From contig MNQS01000009.1 in the NCBI GenBank assembly GCA_001915545.1, positions 1 through 64,000 on the forward strand: 64,000 nucleotides of DNA. The letters run 5' to 3'. The notes under the pieces are model-generated. The model saw nothing but the letters and a program-made list of their open reading frames with translations. It did no database searches and had not been told where the DNA came from. A program made the position numbers and the translations under genes. The stretch comes from Bacteroides sp. 43_108 (GTDB taxonomy: Bacteria; Bacteroidota; Bacteroidia; Bacteroidales; Bacteroidaceae). This document shows positions 26,980 to 35,957 of this stretch, piece after piece (the stretch's first letter is position 1; every line of letters begins with the position of its first letter).

Positions 26980-28680
26980 TCAATCTTCCATGAGTTTCCT
27001 GTAGCGTATGCGTTTAGGCTCTTCGAGTCCGAGACGCTTTGCCTTATTGGCTTCATAGTCAGAGTAGCTTCCTTCGAAGTAGAACACTTCGCCGTCGCCC
27101 TCAAATGCAAGAATGTGCGTACAGATTCGGTCGAGGAACCATCGGTCGTGGCTGATTACCACTGCACATCCGGCAAACTGGTCGAGACCTTCTTCAAGAG
27201 CACGGAGGGTATTTACGTCGATATCGTTTGTCGGCTCGTCGAGCAGAAGCACATTGCCTTCCTGCTTAAGTGCAAGAGCCAACTGCAAACGGTTGCGCTC
27301 ACCTCCCGACAGCACTCCGCAGAGTTTCTCTTGATCGGCACCGCTGAAGTTGAAGCGGCTGAGGTATGCGCGTACATTGATTTCTCTGCCACCGATGCGC
27401 ATTGTCTCGTTGCCCTGACTGACAACCTTGTAAACCGATTTCTCAGGATCGATGTCCTTATGCTGCTGGTCTACATAGCTGAGCTTGACTGTTTCGCCTA
27501 CTTCGAACGTACCTGCATCAGGTTTGTCAAGTCCCATAATCAGGCGGAAGAGGGTAGTCTTGCCGGCTCCGTTAGGTCCGATGACACCGACGATTCCGTT
27601 AGGAGGAAGCACGAAGTTGAGGTCCTTGAACAACACCTTGTCGCCGAAAGCCTTTGCTACATGCTGCGCCTCGATGACCTTATTGCCAAGACGCGGACCG
27701 TTAGGAATGAAGATTTCGAGTTTTTCTTCCTTCTCCTTCTGGTCCTCATTGAGGAGTTTGTCGTATGAGTTCAGACGGGCTTTGCCCTTGGCCTGACGAG
27801 CCTTAGGCGCCATCCTTACCCATTCGAGTTCCCTTTCAAGTGTCTTTCTGCGTTTGCTCGCAGTCTTTTCTTCAAGAGCCATTCTCTGCGACTTTTGTTC
27901 GAGCCATGAAGAATAGTTGCCCTTCCAAGGAATACCCTCACCGCGGTCAAGTTCGAGAATCCATTCCGACACATCGTCAAGGAAGTAGCGGTCGTGAGTA
28001 ACTGCAATGACTGTTCCTTCATACTGCTGGAGATGCTGTTCGAGCCAGTCGATGCTCTCGGCGTCGAGGTGGTTCGTAGGCTCGTCGAGCAGAAGCACGT
28101 CCGGTTTCTGAAGGAGCAGACGGCAGAGCGCTACGCGTCGGCGCTCACCACCAGAAAGGTTCTCCACGCTCCAGTCTCCAGGCGGGCATCTCAGTGCGTC
28201 CATAGCACGTTCCAGCTTGGAGTCGACATTCCATGCATCCGTTGCATCGATAATGTCCTGAAGCTCAGCCTGACGGTTCATGAGCTTTTCCATCTTTTCG
28301 GCATCTTCGTAGTATTCCGGAAGGCCGAATTTCTCATTTATCTCGTCATATTCTTTAAGTGCATCATAGATGTGACGCACTCCATCCATAACATTTTCCT
28401 TGACAGTTTTGGTGTTGTCGAGAGGCGGGTCCTGAGGAAGATATCCAACCGTATATCCAGGCGACCATACCACTTCACCCTGATACTGCTGATCGATGCC
28501 GGCAATAATCTTCATGAGAGTAGACTTACCGGCTCCATTGAGACCAATGATACCTATTTTTGCCCCGTAAAAGAAAGATAGATAGATGTTTTTGAGAACC
28601 TGTTTCTGATTCTGCTGGATGGTTTTGGACACCCCGACCATTGAGAAAATAATTTTCTTGTCGTCTGTAGTTGCGGCCAT
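26980..28680 (-). CDS. ettA: ABC-F protein, energy-dependent translational throttle EttA
   Basis: A 566-residue tandem ABC ATPase without membrane domain. Walker A motifs are GLNGAGKST (about 46-54) and GPNGAGKTT (about 368-376); signatures are LSGGERRRVALCRLL and LSGGERNRLQLALAL; the Walker B motifs are LLLDEPTNHLD and LLLDEPTNDID. The linker between them has the basic arm WVRMAPKARQAKGKARL, typical of EttA. EttA binds the ribosomal E site and gates entry into elongation according to ATP/ADP level. Length and order are normal. It has its own promoter. Confidence 0.93.
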   Translation of the reverse strand: MAATTDDKKIIFSMVGVSKTIQQNQKQVLKNIYLSFFYGAKIGIIGLNGAGKSTLMKIIAGIDQQYQGEVVWSPGYTVGYLPQDPPLDNTKTVKENVMDGVRHIYDALKEYDEINEKFGLPEYYEDAEKMEKLMNRQAELQDIIDATDAWNVDSKLERAMDALRCPPGDWSVENLSGGERRRVALCRLLLQKPDVLLLDEPTNHLDAESIDWLEQHLQQYEGTVIAVTHDRYFLDDVSEWILELDRGEGIPWKGNYSSWLEQKSQRMALEEKTASKRRKTLERELEWVRMAPKARQAKGKARLNSYDKLLNEDQKEKEEKLEIFIPNGPRLGNKVIEAQHVAKAFGDKVLFKDLNFVLPPNGIVGVIGPNGAGKTTLFRLIMGLDKPDAGTFEVGETVKLSYVDQQHKDIDPEKSVYKVVSQGNETMRIGGREINVRAYLSRFNFSGADQEKLCGVLSGGERNRLQLALALKQEGNVLLLDEPTNDIDVNTLRALEEGLDQFAGCAVVISHDRWFLDRICTHILAFEGDGEVFYFEGSYSDYEANKAKRLGLEEPKRIRYRKLMED

Positions 28681-28711
28681 AATTATTTTTTCTTGGTTTT
28701 ATATTATAACA

Positions 28712-28742
28712 CAAATATAAGGCAAAAAATATGTATGGCCAA
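28712..28742 (-). promoter_or_regulatory. Promoter of ettA
   Basis: On the minus strand TTGG (28742-28739), 19 bases, then TATATTTG (28719-28712), about 32 bases before the ATG at 28680. Confidence 0.55.
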
Positions 28743-28797
28743 GTCCGGCATTCCAAAAGAGCGCATTAAACGAAGACAATGATATGACACAACAAGA

Positions 28798-28833
28798 ATC
28801 CCGACAAAAAAGAAATATTCTTTCTGTCGGGAT
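28798..28833 (-). terminator. Terminator of the secreted hypothetical gene
   Basis: ATCCCGACA (28798-28806) pairs with TGTCGGGAT (28825-28833), with an inner AAGAA/TTCTT extension. It lies about 60 bases past the stop of the gene at 28896. Confidence 0.6.
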
Positions 28834-28895
28834 AACGTCGGATAAATCAAACCTGATTGGACCTTATTTTTTTATTCTATCTGTTGAATATTTAA

Positions 28896-29729
28896 TTACG
28901 GCTCAAACTTGAACCATTCCATCAGGTTTCCATTTGCCTTGGTGCGTCTGCTGAATGTATATGTTTCGCCGCAACCATTTATCTGAATCTGGTCGGGCGT
29001 ATGCTTTATGTAAGACCAGTATATTTCGCCGTTCTTGCCGAAGAAACATTTGTCAGGCTGGAATTTCGACTTGTCGATTTCAGGAAGGTGGGTAAGGAAT
29101 TCCAAATGATTCTGAAAATGATTGTTGGATACTTCGCCAGTGTTTGTATTCTTCATCATTCTGATGTTCTGCGTGAACACAGAACCTTCATAGCACTGCT
29201 GGAGTGCAGCCGCTCTCAGATAGACCATGCCATGATACTTGCCACATATAAAAGAATTCTTGTTTGTTCCGATACTGACATAGAATTCATCTCCGCCGCA
29301 TTCAACATAAGAGCCCAACTGCCATTCCTGAAGGCGTTTGCTTATATTCTCGCGGCTGTCGGCAATCGGCATGTCGTATGGTTCTACAGTCTCTATCGAT
29401 TCGACTTTCTGGAAAGTTTCACCATTGATTGAAAGTCTTCCATCTGCAAGCAGAGAAATATCGTCTCGCTGAGAACCTTTCTTATATATTATGGTATCCT
29501 TGGAAAAAGATATTGCATAATTCAAATTTCGGGTAGGAACCTTCAGATTTACAATACCGCAACCAGAAACAGTGTCGCGCGAAAAATACATCATGATTGA
29601 ATCTGTAATAACGACCTCGCTTATCTGGTTCGCCCATACTCCACGTGTATCACCCGATGCGGCTTTTGCCGTAAAACACCCTGTAGCCATAAAGGCAACA
29701 ATCAATGTAAGTTTGATTAAGTTTTTCAT
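28896..29729 (-). CDS. Secreted or lipid-anchored hypothetical protein
   Basis: About 277 residues from the Met at 29729, which begins MKNLIKLTLIVAFMATGCFTAKAASGD. The hydrophobic start is an export signal; both a lipobox-like ATGC and an AKA signal peptidase I site are present, so lipoprotein or periplasmic cannot be settled. An earlier in-frame Met at 29765 adds unlikely residues. The mature part seems beta-rich (VVITDSIMMYFSRDTVSGCGIVNLKV) and matches no family I know. It is a single gene flanked by a terminator and a long A/T-rich region. Confidence 0.65.
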   Translation of the reverse strand: MKNLIKLTLIVAFMATGCFTAKAASGDTRGVWANQISEVVITDSIMMYFSRDTVSGCGIVNLKVPTRNLNYAISFSKDTIIYKKGSQRDDISLLADGRLSINGETFQKVESIETVEPYDMPIADSRENISKRLQEWQLGSYVECGGDEFYVSIGTNKNSFICGKYHGMVYLRAAALQQCYEGSVFTQNIRMMKNTNTGEVSNNHFQNHLEFLTHLPEIDKSKFQPDKCFFGKNGEIYWSYIKHTPDQIQINGCGETYTFSRRTKANGNLMEWFKFEP

Positions 29730-30008
29730 GCTGTAATGTTTTAAATTAAAATGTGTTTTTACCATATCGATTAAATTTATTTATTTCTTTCTTTGTTGCA
29801 AGACATCTAAGAAACGCATAGTAATAACTATACAATACACAATGTCTGTTCAGCAAACCATTTATTACACTACAAATATATAAAAAATTGATTTTATCCC
29901 CCGTTAATATTTATTAACCTTTCAACTTAATTAATTTCTACATATTAACATCATAACGCAACAGTATTAACTTTGAAACAGAAAGCGGTTAACTTTTTTA
30001 TTCTCCAC

Positions 30009-30060
30009 GAGGGCTCAGGATTATAATTCCGAGCCCTCGAAATTTATTTTGTGAGCCCTC
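30009..30060 (+). repeat. Three-box palindromic intergenic repeat, copy B
   Basis: GAGGGCTC (30009-30016), spacer with TTATAATTC, CGAGCCCTCG (30030-30039), spacer AAATTTATTTTGT, and GAGCCCTC (30053-30060). Box 1 and box 2 are exact complements. Same layout as the copies at 9826-9878 (reverse) and 40034-40087. Confidence 0.75.
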
Positions 30061-30284
30061 ACGATTGTAAGGTTTTGGTTCAGGAAGGTGATACTAGCAG
30101 TAAAACATGCCTATTGTAACTGATACTTACGTTTAATCAAACATAAAAACATGTTTATATAGAGTTATAATAATCCTTAAAGAAAGAGACCTATCAACAC
30201 TGCCCAAAAGCATAAATATGCTATATTACAAAGTTTTACATCAAAAAAAATGAATATTATCATTAGAGTTAATTGCAAAATTTA

Positions 30285-30378
30285 TATATTTGCTCACAGT
30301 TAAACACAATTTTTATCATAGCATTAATTTACACACTTGTGCGGCATATTCGTGAGAACTTGCCGCATTTTATTTTTA
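30285..30378 (+). ncRNA. Candidate small RNA: promoter box followed by an orphan terminator
   Basis: TATATTTG at 30285-30292 matches the -7 box. About 48 bases later TGCGGCA (30340-30346) and TGCCGCA (30361-30367) form a 7-base stem followed by TTTTATTTTTAT, an intrinsic terminator on the plus strand. No plus-strand gene lies upstream, so the terminator has nothing to end unless a short transcript of roughly 80 bases starts here. It could instead be a leader or attenuator of rlmD. The -33 box is weak. Confidence 0.3.
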
Positions 30379-30465
30379 TACTCGTACGAAAGTAGCGACG
30401 TACTGTTTTATGTGATGTCGACAGTAATTTTGAGCAAGCCGACAATGTAAGTCGGTAAAAATGGC

Positions 30466-30473
30466 TACTTTTG
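30466..30473 (+). promoter_or_regulatory. Promoter -7 box of rlmD
   Basis: TACTTTTG matches TAnnTTTG and lies 42 bases before the ATG at 30516. A second match, TAATTTTG, lies at 30425-30432. Neither has a clean TTTG at -33. Confidence 0.4.
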
Positions 30474-30515
30474 CAGAAAGTATTGATTTTCGTAAAAACT
30501 ATTATAAAATAAGAT

Positions 30516-31934
30516 ATGGGCAGAAACAAGAACTTACCATTATATGAAAATGTTGAGATAACAGCTGTGGCGGCAGAAGGCAAATCGCTGGCAAGAATCG
30601 ACGACAAAGTCGTTTTCGTGCCTTACGTTGTGCCGGGTGATGTTGTCGACATTCAGATTAAGCGCAAGAAGAACAGCTATATGGAAGGTGTGGCTGTGAA
30701 CTTCCACAAATATTCCGAGCTGAGAGCTCAACCGTTCTGCGAGCACTATGGTGTGTGCGGAGGCTGCAAGTGGCAGTGTCTGAAATATGAAGAACAGATC
30801 AAGGCTAAACAGCAGCAGGTTGTAGACAATCTTACCAGAATAGGCAAGGTTGAACTGCCTGAAATATCTCCAATACTGGGCTCGGAAAAGACGCAGTTCT
30901 ACAGAAACAAGCTTGAATTCGGATTTTCCGACAAGAAATGGCTCACAGAAGACGAGATAAAGAATGATGTGAAGTACGAGCAGATGAATGCACTCGGCTT
31001 CCACATCACAGGTGCGTTCGATAAGATTCTCGACATCAACAAATGCTGGTTGATGGACGATATCTGCAACAGAATACGAAACAGCATTAGAGATTATGCT
31101 TTCGAAAAGAATCTTGTGTTCTACGATCTGCGCAACAACAAAGGCCTTCTAAGGAGCATGATGATACGCAACTCCAACACTGGAGAACTGATGGTACTCA
31201 TACAGTTCAGAATTGAAAATGACGAAGAACGCAATCAGGCAATGGCGCTCATGCAGCATGTTGCCGATGAGTTCCCAGAAATCACTTCATTGCTCTACGT
31301 CGACAACCATAAGTGCAACGACACATTCGGCGATCAGGAAGTCATCGTCTTCAAGGGCAACGACCACATATACGAGGAGATGGAAGGTCTCCGCTTTAAG
31401 GTTGGACCGAAATCGTTCTATCAGACAAATACTGATCAGGCGTATAATCTCTACAAGGTTGCACGCAACTTTGCACAGCTTACAGGAAACGAGCTAGTGT
31501 ACGATCTTTACACTGGTACAGGTACAATTGCAAACTTTGTTGCTCGCATGGCAAAGAACGTCATCGGTATAGAATATGTACCTGAAGCTATAGAAGATGC
31601 AAAAATCAATTCTGAGATAAACGGCATAAAGAACACTCAGTTCTTTGCCGGCGACATGAAGGACATCCTCAACAAGGAGTTCATAGAAACTTATGGACGT
31701 CCTGACGTAATCATAACCGACCCTCCACGCGCAGGTATGCACCAGGATGTTATTGATACAATACTTTTTGCTTCGCCGAAACGTATCGTATACGTAAGTT
31801 GCAATCCTGCAACACAGGCACGCGATCTTCAGCTTCTTGACCAGGAGTACAAGGTTATGGCTGTTCAGCCAGTCGACATGTTCCCTCACACTCAGCACGT
31901 TGAAAACGTTGTGTTGCTGGAAAAGAGACAGTAA
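30516..31934 (+). CDS. rlmD: 23S rRNA (uracil-C5)-methyltransferase RlmD/RumA type
   Basis: A 472-residue protein. The N-terminal TRAM domain (VEITAVAAEGKSLARIDDKVVFV) is followed by the iron-sulfur cysteines CEHYGVCGGCKWQC near residues 71-85. The SAM domain has LVYDLYTGTGTIANF (about 327), IITDPPRAGMH and the catalytic Cys in VYVSCNPATQARDL (about 430). This is the TrmA/RumA family, which methylates uracil C5 in 23S rRNA (U1939 in E. coli numbering). The exact target uridine is inferred from the family; many Bacteroidota carry more than one paralogue. It is a single gene with a terminator right after. Confidence 0.87.
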   Translation: MGRNKNLPLYENVEITAVAAEGKSLARIDDKVVFVPYVVPGDVVDIQIKRKKNSYMEGVAVNFHKYSELRAQPFCEHYGVCGGCKWQCLKYEEQIKAKQQQVVDNLTRIGKVELPEISPILGSEKTQFYRNKLEFGFSDKKWLTEDEIKNDVKYEQMNALGFHITGAFDKILDINKCWLMDDICNRIRNSIRDYAFEKNLVFYDLRNNKGLLRSMMIRNSNTGELMVLIQFRIENDEERNQAMALMQHVADEFPEITSLLYVDNHKCNDTFGDQEVIVFKGNDHIYEEMEGLRFKVGPKSFYQTNTDQAYNLYKVARNFAQLTGNELVYDLYTGTGTIANFVARMAKNVIGIEYVPEAIEDAKINSEINGIKNTQFFAGDMKDILNKEFIETYGRPDVIITDPPRAGMHQDVIDTILFASPKRIVYVSCNPATQARDLQLLDQEYKVMAVQPVDMFPHTQHVENVVLLEKRQ

Positions 31935-31979
31935 AACGGTTGTTTGCTTATATAAGCATATTTAGAAGAAACAATATAA

Positions 31980-32028
31980 AAATCCCTCACTCGAAAATCT
32001 AAAGTTGAATCTTTCGTGTGAGGGATTT
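31980..32028. terminator. Bidirectional terminator between rlmD and the beta-propeller hydrolase
   Basis: AAATCCCTCAC (31980-31990) and GTGAGGGATTT (32018-32028) form an 11-base perfect stem between two convergent genes. Confidence 0.75.
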
Positions 32029-32045
32029 CTATATTTATTAAAGTA

Positions 32046-33707
32046 TTACCACTTTTGTGTATGAACCACCTTTCCTGAAGTTGTTACCGTAACCTTACAG
32101 CCATCAAGTTTAAACTCTTTGTCTGCATTAAGCTTTACAGTAGTCTTGGCGTAAGGTTTCAAAGAAGGAACATCGGCAGTCAGTACTGTTCCGTCAGCTG
32201 CAGTCAATGTCAGATTGGATTCTTTGGAATCTGAAAGTCCGAAATTCTCAATCACAATCTCTACACATTTGCCGTTTGCATTATACACCGGTTTCATACT
32301 TGAAAGAATGGCAGGTCTGTAATTGATGTACGGCAGTTTTGCATATCCGAAAACCATTTCTCCCTTTTTGTTCTTGCCGATAAGTTTAGGAGCAAATTCG
32401 TCAGCGTCGATTCCGCTTCCTTGGCCATCGAAGGTTATTATCACGTCTTTGCCCTTTTTCTTCATATCTATCGCCTTGCAGCCTCTGCCGAAATTGACTT
32501 CGTTGTATGAACCGAACCTAAGTGAAGCCAAATCAAGTTCTTTGGCAGGTTTGAATCCTTTTTCACCTTTTATCAGTACTTCTATTGTTCTTGTATTTCC
32601 GTCTATAGGTTCTTCGTTTAGAACTTCCATAAGCATACCTTTATTCATAGGAATGCAGATGTTTTTAGAACTGTGGTTGTCATTAGGCAAGTCATTCCAT
32701 TTGATTGTGTCGATGACTGCAAAGTTTGTTTGCACAACTCGTCCTTCCTCATCCTGAAAAACTTTAAGGCGCTCATACTTGAACCAGTTCTCTACGTATC
32801 CGTCCTTATGTACAGATACTCCAGGAACATAGGCCTCTCCTTGTTCAACAACCCAATGTACGCCATCAAGAGAGCGCTCGTAATAAGCGATACGTCCCAA
32901 CCAGTCATTTACGATGAGATGATATTGCAGTGAGTCACGCCAAACCACAGGGTCCTCAAAACGTCCGTCTACTTTCGGATAAACACGTTCCTCTGTAATT
33001 TGTCTGTACGGAGCAATTCCGTCTCGACTTATCCATACTCCACCACCACGACACACCATAAGACGTGAGCCGTCGCTGCGTCTGGCAAATGTAAGGTTGC
33101 TCAGACCTTCAATTATTCGTCTGTCGCGAGTATCGAAATCGAAATGCTTATATTCCCAAGGACCGTCATACGAGTCGGCAATATAATATCCGTCTATTAC
33201 ATATATAACAATACGTCCATCATCGAGCATGTAGGCTTCCGGATTATGACCTTTGCCGATGGTTTGACGGATGGAGTAGGGACCATGCAGATTTTTAGAC
33301 ACGGCATGGAATACTGTAGATTTCGGCCAGAACATGTGGCCTTTAGGTGAATTCTCAGGCCATCCGCACACGTATAGATGGTACAATCCGTCTTTGTCCT
33401 TCAATATATTTCCTCCCCAGAAGGATGTATCTGGATTCTCAATGCCATTGTCTACGAAACGCTCAGCCACATCGGCAGTACCCCAGATTCCTTTCTGCCT
33501 TTTTCCGTCAGGCATTGGAAGAAACCTGTCCATGAACCTTGCTCCATCGATCAATTGATTCCACTCCTCCGGACGTGGACGCTCAACAATCTGCGCATTG
33601 ATGCTCTCCGCCATACACATTGAACCTAAAGCTAAAAATGCGACAACAGAGAAATCTAGAGTTCTCGTTTTATATATGTGTTTAATGAATTTATTAAATG
33701 TTTTCAT
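32046..33707 (-). CDS. Secreted beta-propeller glycoside hydrolase-like protein, family unclear
   Basis: A 553-residue protein with a signal peptide (hydrophobic FSVVAFLALGSMCMA ending at SINA). Residues about 75-330 show repeated blade-like units: GLYHLYVCGWPENS, GRIVIYVIDGYYIADSYDGPWEY, RLMVCRGGGVWIS, FEDPVVWRDSLQYHLIVNDW. This is the style of five-bladed beta-propeller hydrolases of the GH43/GH32/GH117 type, with acidic candidates in DTSFWGGN, NPEAYM and FEDPVV. The C-terminal 200 residues form a beta-sandwich (LTLTAADGTVLTADVPSLKPY). I cannot place it in a named CAZy family. It is next to the GH43 genes at the left end of the cell-wall utilization cluster and probably cleaves a side-chain sugar. 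Confidence 0.65.
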   Translation of the reverse strand: MKTFNKFIKHIYKTRTLDFSVVAFLALGSMCMAESINAQIVERPRPEEWNQLIDGARFMDRFLPMPDGKRQKGIWGTADVAERFVDNGIENPDTSFWGGNILKDKDGLYHLYVCGWPENSPKGHMFWPKSTVFHAVSKNLHGPYSIRQTIGKGHNPEAYMLDDGRIVIYVIDGYYIADSYDGPWEYKHFDFDTRDRRIIEGLSNLTFARRSDGSRLMVCRGGGVWISRDGIAPYRQITEERVYPKVDGRFEDPVVWRDSLQYHLIVNDWLGRIAYYERSLDGVHWVVEQGEAYVPGVSVHKDGYVENWFKYERLKVFQDEEGRVVQTNFAVIDTIKWNDLPNDNHSSKNICIPMNKGMLMEVLNEEPIDGNTRTIEVLIKGEKGFKPAKELDLASLRFGSYNEVNFGRGCKAIDMKKKGKDVIITFDGQGSGIDADEFAPKLIGKNKKGEMVFGYAKLPYINYRPAILSSMKPVYNANGKCVEIVIENFGLSDSKESNLTLTAADGTVLTADVPSLKPYAKTTVKLNADKEFKLDGCKVTVTTSGKVVHTQKW

Positions 33708-34210
33708 ATAGGTTAATAAGTTTAGTTAGCACTGGATTTATTATGTTTTCATGTGATTTTATAGATGCATACACTTTGCGAAAGACTCAAGAATTCATAA
33801 ATCAACAATTTGAATTATGCTTCTGATGAAACAGTTTCCGACTACTTTCATTGGTATGTATCGCAAGCTCGATTTTGCAATAATTGACAATGAGAATTAA
33901 GTCTGATTCCGTCATATTACAATAATTCAAACATTCTAACGCTTTGCACTCCATGTGTGCAAAGTTACCGTACAGAATAAGAATATTATAGGATTTTAAT
34001 GATTTAATATAGGAAAAAAACGACATGGACACTTTATATGAACTCCGATATTGATATATGTGCATGTGTCAAGCGTGTATTTTATCTAAATGGATCGGGC
34101 AAAATTCAACTGCCCCAATAAAGAGCAGTTATGCATGAATATTAAAACCCACATTTAATCATTAATAAGTAGGGGAGATCACTGATTCGTAGTGTACGTA
34201 AATTGAAAAA
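33708..34210. other. Intergenic region without a supported gene
   Basis: A/T-rich. A TAACTTTG -7 box on the minus strand (33967-33960) could drive the beta-propeller hydrolase with a leader of about 245 bases, but has no -33 partner. I see no other structure. Confidence 0.4.
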
Positions 34211-34247
34211 AGCTTCCAGGAAACTATAAACACGTTTCCTGAAAGCT
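34211..34247 (-). terminator. Terminator after the GH43 pair
   Basis: AGCTTCCAGGAAAC (34211-34224) pairs with GTTTCCTGAAAGCT (34234-34247) with one mismatch. Read on the minus strand the stem is followed by TTTTTTCAA. It lies about 90 bases past the GH43 stop at 34339. Confidence 0.65.
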
Positions 34248-34338
34248 GGGTTGTTGTAGATTTTTATCAAAATGTTTTCTACAAACTTTTAGCCATGGAT
34301 ATCATGGATTTTCGCACCTTGGCAAAACGTCAATATCT

Positions 34339-35937
34339 TTATTTATCCATCTTATAATTGAAGAAATCAATGTCAACATATCCATCTTCAGACTTATCGT
34401 TAAAACAGTACAGTCCTAATCTGTCGCCACGATAATATCCCCAACAAAGTTGGTATTCGTCGCCAAACTGAATGAAGTTGTTTCCGTCTATGCTGTAGTA
34501 AAATTTTGATTTTCCGTCAAGGCTCCATTCTGATTTTAACCATACATACTTGCTTTCCACAGAAGGACCTTTAAGAGAATTGTCATCGTGACGATATTCA
34601 ATATAACATAGATCGCCATCTTTAACCAGGCCAATTGCGCCTGAATGTGAAGAAAAATGGCACAGTCCGCTTCTTTGTCCATCTGCCATTCCGCTTACAT
34701 CCATCTTTACTGTAACCTCACTGTGTTTAGTTCTGAAGCACCTTTGTGTAAGAGTGTTTCCTGCGGACAGCAAACGATTTTCCTTTAACGGCTTGAAAGC
34801 TTTCAAGCGAAGCCAGCCTTTTCTTTCTCTCAAAGAGAACATTTCAGCCCTCGGCTGGTAGTTCCATTGCCAATGAACGTCCAGTTCCTTGTCTTTGAAA
34901 TCATCGCTGGTCTTGATCTCATATTTCTTCTTGCCGTCAAACGGCATTTTTCCTGTCCAGCACATACTTCCTATACTATCTCCGATTACGGTTCCAATTA
35001 TAGGCCAACCGTCAATCCATGTAACAGGAAGCAGACTGGCAACACGACCGGCCCAGTCGCCGGTGCCATGATGTGTTAGGAAATACCATTCGCCACTTTT
35101 ACCTTCAACGATTCCTCCCTGATTGGGCTCTTTATATTCACGTCCAGGCAATGCCAATTGTTTTTCTTCTTCATAAGGGCCGGTAATGAAACGTGAACGT
35201 TTTGCCATTACGTACCGTCCCTTATCTGAACGATGTTCACTGAATACAAGATAATACCAATCACCGACTTTAATCAGTTTGTTTGCTTCTCTATAGCTGC
35301 CTTCATTTACAAGTCTAGCAGATTTCAAATCTATGGATTTGCCATCGGTGGACATATCATACAAATAAGTCTTGTATCCGTCTGCAAAATGTGTTCCTAC
35401 AAAATAAGCTTTGCCGTCTGTGTCCCACATTACAGAACAATCGTCCCATCCTTTTTCACTCATAAGCTGAGTAAGCGGTTCCCACGGACCTTCGGCTTTC
35501 GGTGCAGAAGTCATAAAGAATCCTTCGTCAGGCGTACCGAAAAATATATAGAAACGTCCTTCGTGATACCTCAATGTTCCTGCCCATATTCCTTTACCAT
35601 ACCTGTTCATTCGGTCCCAATTAAGCTCAGGACCGATTTGCGTTAGGTCAGGAACTGTGTGCCCGCATATTTCCCAGTTAACAAGGTCTTCTGAATGAAG
35701 AACTGTAATTCCTGGTGAGAACTGAAAGGTAGAAGTGATGGCATAATAGTCTTCACCTACTTTTATGCAGTCCAAATCGCTGTAGTCAGATGGTATGATT
35801 GGATTGCAATACGTTCCATCGTTCTGGTCGCCCCAGCTGTTCCAGTTGCCCCAGGTCGGTGCATATTCCTGAGCGTTTACGGCATTAAAGCTCATCATGC
35901 AAGTCAGAGCCGAAAAAATAATTTTATCAAGTGCCAT
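34339..35937 (-). CDS. GH43 glycosidase with C-terminal beta-sandwich (beta-xylosidase/arabinofuranosidase type)
   Basis: A 532-residue exported enzyme (signal ending FNAVNA). The N-terminal five-bladed propeller shows YCNPIIPSDYSDLDCIKVG with the catalytic Asp, a middle Asp in WDDCSVMWDTDGKAYFVG, and an acidic site in SYREANKLIKVG. The second domain from about residue 330 (ELDVHWQWNYQPRAEMFSLRERKGWLRLKA) is the concanavalin-like C-terminal domain found in GH43 beta-xylosidases and arabinofuranosidases. It would release xylose or arabinose from side chains. It begins 20 bases after the neighbouring GH43 stop, so the two form an operon. Linkage specificity cannot be read from sequence. Confidence 0.85.
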   Translation of the reverse strand: MALDKIIFSALTCMMSFNAVNAQEYAPTWGNWNSWGDQNDGTYCNPIIPSDYSDLDCIKVGEDYYAITSTFQFSPGITVLHSEDLVNWEICGHTVPDLTQIGPELNWDRMNRYGKGIWAGTLRYHEGRFYIFFGTPDEGFFMTSAPKAEGPWEPLTQLMSEKGWDDCSVMWDTDGKAYFVGTHFADGYKTYLYDMSTDGKSIDLKSARLVNEGSYREANKLIKVGDWYYLVFSEHRSDKGRYVMAKRSRFITGPYEEEKQLALPGREYKEPNQGGIVEGKSGEWYFLTHHGTGDWAGRVASLLPVTWIDGWPIIGTVIGDSIGSMCWTGKMPFDGKKKYEIKTSDDFKDKELDVHWQWNYQPRAEMFSLRERKGWLRLKAFKPLKENRLLSAGNTLTQRCFRTKHSEVTVKMDVSGMADGQRSGLCHFSSHSGAIGLVKDGDLCYIEYRHDDNSLKGPSVESKYVWLKSEWSLDGKSKFYYSIDGNNFIQFGDEYQLCWGYYRGDRLGLYCFNDKSEDGYVDIDFFNYKMDK

Positions 35938-35957
35938 ATTGTTGTCAACTGTTTAAA

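Noticed and set aside
26887..27768. Plus-strand ORF of 293 residues opposite ettA
   Set aside because: Antisense shadow of the second ABC domain of ettA.
33802..34065. Minus-strand ORF of 87 residues upstream of the beta-propeller hydrolase
   Set aside because: A/T-rich composition, no ribosome site, no recognisable domain; more likely an open frame by chance in an intergenic region.
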